Shown here piece by piece: positions 39,680 through 40,833 of a stretch of 40,833 nucleotides of DNA. The first letter of the stretch is position 1. Each line of letters begins with the position of its first letter. The stretch is from an uncultured Eubacteriales bacterium (GTDB lineage: Bacteria; Bacillota; Clostridia; Oscillospirales; Oscillospiraceae): NCBI GenBank assembly GCA_900320465.1, contig ONSQ01000005.1:1-40833 (forward strand). Reading direction: 5' to 3'. Under the pieces are notes generated by a model. It saw only the letters and a list, made by a program, of their open reading frames with translations, searched no databases and had not been told where the DNA came from. Made by a program: the position numbers and the translations under genes.

Positions 39680-40833
39680 ATGACAGTTCGAATGAAGAAA
39701 GGCAAATACAATCTGCCGGTCCTGTGCCTGTGCCTGGTCCTGATCGTCTCGCTTTTGAGCGGATGCGGCATGCATGAAGAAACCGTCCGACAGACGGCGA
39801 CGCCCAGCCCGACAGCGCAGAGCAGCAGCACGCCTGCGCCGCAGGACGGCAGCTGGGAGGCAAAGTTTATTCCGATTCAGAACGACGGAAGCTTTGGCAA
39901 GCTGGAAAACATCACCGTACAGAATGACGCCGTTTACTTCACCTCCGTCGGTGTTCTGGAGGATCGGACCCCCGCCGGCGTGACCCCGGAATGGCCTGAG
40001 CAGTACTGGGTATACGGCCCGGTGCTTGTCGAAGCAGACTTTGAAGGCAACACGCATATCATTCCTTATGTGAGCCAGCCGACACAAGCGGATGAAGGGG
40101 AGAACAGCGGCGTCCTGTTTGAAAAGCTGTACGCTGACCCGGATGGAAGCATTTGGGTGCTGGAGAACCACTACACCGTGAACGAAGAGACTTCTGAGCT
40201 GAACACAGTAGAGAAAAACCTGGTCCACCTGACGGTGGACGGAACCGTTCTGCAGAATTTTCCGCTTCTTCATCTGGCACAGCATCGTGAGGATGCGCAG
40301 GGCAAGACTGGAACATACAGTTTTGACGTTGCCGGCATCGTGACTGATGAGACAGGACACGTGTATATGGGGATTCACGAATGGTTCTCCGGCAACGGAA
40401 CCTATAACGCGGCCGATCAGCTTTGTGTGCTGGACGCTGTCAGCGGCGAGCGCACCCACTCCATCGCGCTTTACGGTGAAACCGCAGGACTTGCCCGTCT
40501 GAGCGACGGCAGCATTGTTGTTGCCAGCTACAGCGGTTCCTCCCCGGTCATCGGCCTTGTCGATCTGAAATCGGAAACCATTCAGGAAATAGCCACGCTC
40601 TATGATTTCCTTGACGGGATGGCCGGAAGCCCCGCAGGCACGCAGCTGTACTACAGCGCCGGCGACAGTGTCAGCCGTCTCGATACGGGTGTTGAAGAAT
40701 CCGAAGAAAAGCTGTTTGCCTGGACTGCCTGTGATGTGGCGCATGACGACAGCGACGGTCTGTGCGTTCGCTCCGACGGGTCCGTCGTCACCTTCGTCAC
40801 CGAAGAGACCGGCGCAGCCGTTCACCAGGAGCT
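39680..40833 (+). CDS. Lipoprotein, truncated by the window edge
   Basis: Open from ATG 39680 to the edge, 384 codons and incomplete. The signal peptide ends in the lipobox LSGC (Cys29). A Thr/Ser/Pro/Gln linker (about 35-55) follows. The rest has repeated strands such as DPDGSIWVLENHY, DETGHVYMGIHEWF, VLDAVSGER and LSDGSIVVASYSG, suggesting a beta-propeller-like sensor or ligand-binding fold. AAAGGA stands 7 bases before the ATG; an ATG 12 bases later is possible. It follows the short LysM gene, mirroring the GG-protein plus lipoprotein order of the first cluster. Its C-terminal part is unseen. Confidence 0.8.
   Translation, partial: MTVRMKKGKYNLPVLCLCLVLIVSLLSGCGMHEETVRQTATPSPTAQSSSTPAPQDGSWEAKFIPIQNDGSFGKLENITVQNDAVYFTSVGVLEDRTPAGVTPEWPEQYWVYGPVLVEADFEGNTHIIPYVSQPTQADEGENSGVLFEKLYADPDGSIWVLENHYTVNEETSELNTVEKNLVHLTVDGTVLQNFPLLHLAQHREDAQGKTGTYSFDVAGIVTDETGHVYMGIHEWFSGNGTYNAADQLCVLDAVSGERTHSIALYGETAGLARLSDGSIVVASYSGSSPVIGLVDLKSETIQEIATLYDFLDGMAGSPAGTQLYYSAGDSVSRLDTGVEESEEKLFAWTACDVAHDDSDGLCVRSDGSVVTFVTEETGAAVHQE

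Noticed and set aside
39545-40825. Minus-strand frame opposite the last lipoprotein
   Set aside because: The plus strand carries a lipobox, linker and RBS and stays open to the edge; the minus frame has only shadow composition.

Overview
The window looks like a chromosomal segment from a GC-rich, endospore-forming, anaerobic Firmicute, most likely a clostridial gut lineage such as the Oscillospirales. The support is an alpha/beta small acid-soluble spore protein, a SipL-like (SPOCS plus LysM-like) spore envelope protein with a sigma-E-like promoter, a diadenylate cyclase/CdaR pair, a PASTA-domain Ser/Thr kinase with its PP2C phosphatase, RemA, and the typical clostridial order gmk-rpoZ-priA-def-fmt-rsmB-rlmN-prpC-prkC-rsgA. 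Genus assignment is inference; no rRNA, tRNA, CRISPR array or intact insertion sequence was recognised.

Layout. 1-900: a terminated plus-strand unit entering from the left, with no recognised gene, then a minus-strand spore protein gene. 924-4629: a P1B-type ATPase with degenerate catalytic motifs, a nitroreductase, a HAD hydrolase and a TetR-type regulator, tightly packed and closed by a terminator. 4776-11304: ybaK, uvrA, recD2 and an alpha/beta hydrolase. 11454-14401: comF, an MreB-family gene, ispD and ispF. 14515-15875: a DUF3343 Se/S-carrier-like protein and a cysteine desulfurase. 15972-29948: a long housekeeping run with cdaA, cdaR, rseC, yicC, remA, gmk, rpoZ, priA, def, fmt, rsmB, rlmN, prpC, prkC and rsgA. 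30021-34563: a 50-residue membrane protein, the SipL-like gene, yebC and a bacterial Suv3-type RNA helicase.

34564-40833 differs in character and is the most interesting part. It encodes three small proteins that each begin with a textbook double-glycine (bacteriocin-type) leader. What follows the GG is not an antimicrobial-like peptide but a peptidoglycan-binding module: a tandem CW_7 (Cpl-7-type) repeat in one and a LysM domain in each of two others. They are interleaved with two large paralogous exported proteins and a third lipoprotein that runs off the window. The first double-glycine gene and the third are preceded by nearly superimposable promoters, TGTGAC-N5-TGTGAC-N8-TGC-TAnnnT, which implies one transcription factor controls both. 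The working hypothesis is a dedicated export system, probably a C39-peptidase ABC transporter encoded outside this window, that secretes small wall-binding proteins together with lipoprotein partners.

Reading limits: functions come from recognised motifs and gene order, not from database searches. Starts were chosen from Shine-Dalgarno position and family length, so several differ from the longest possible frame.
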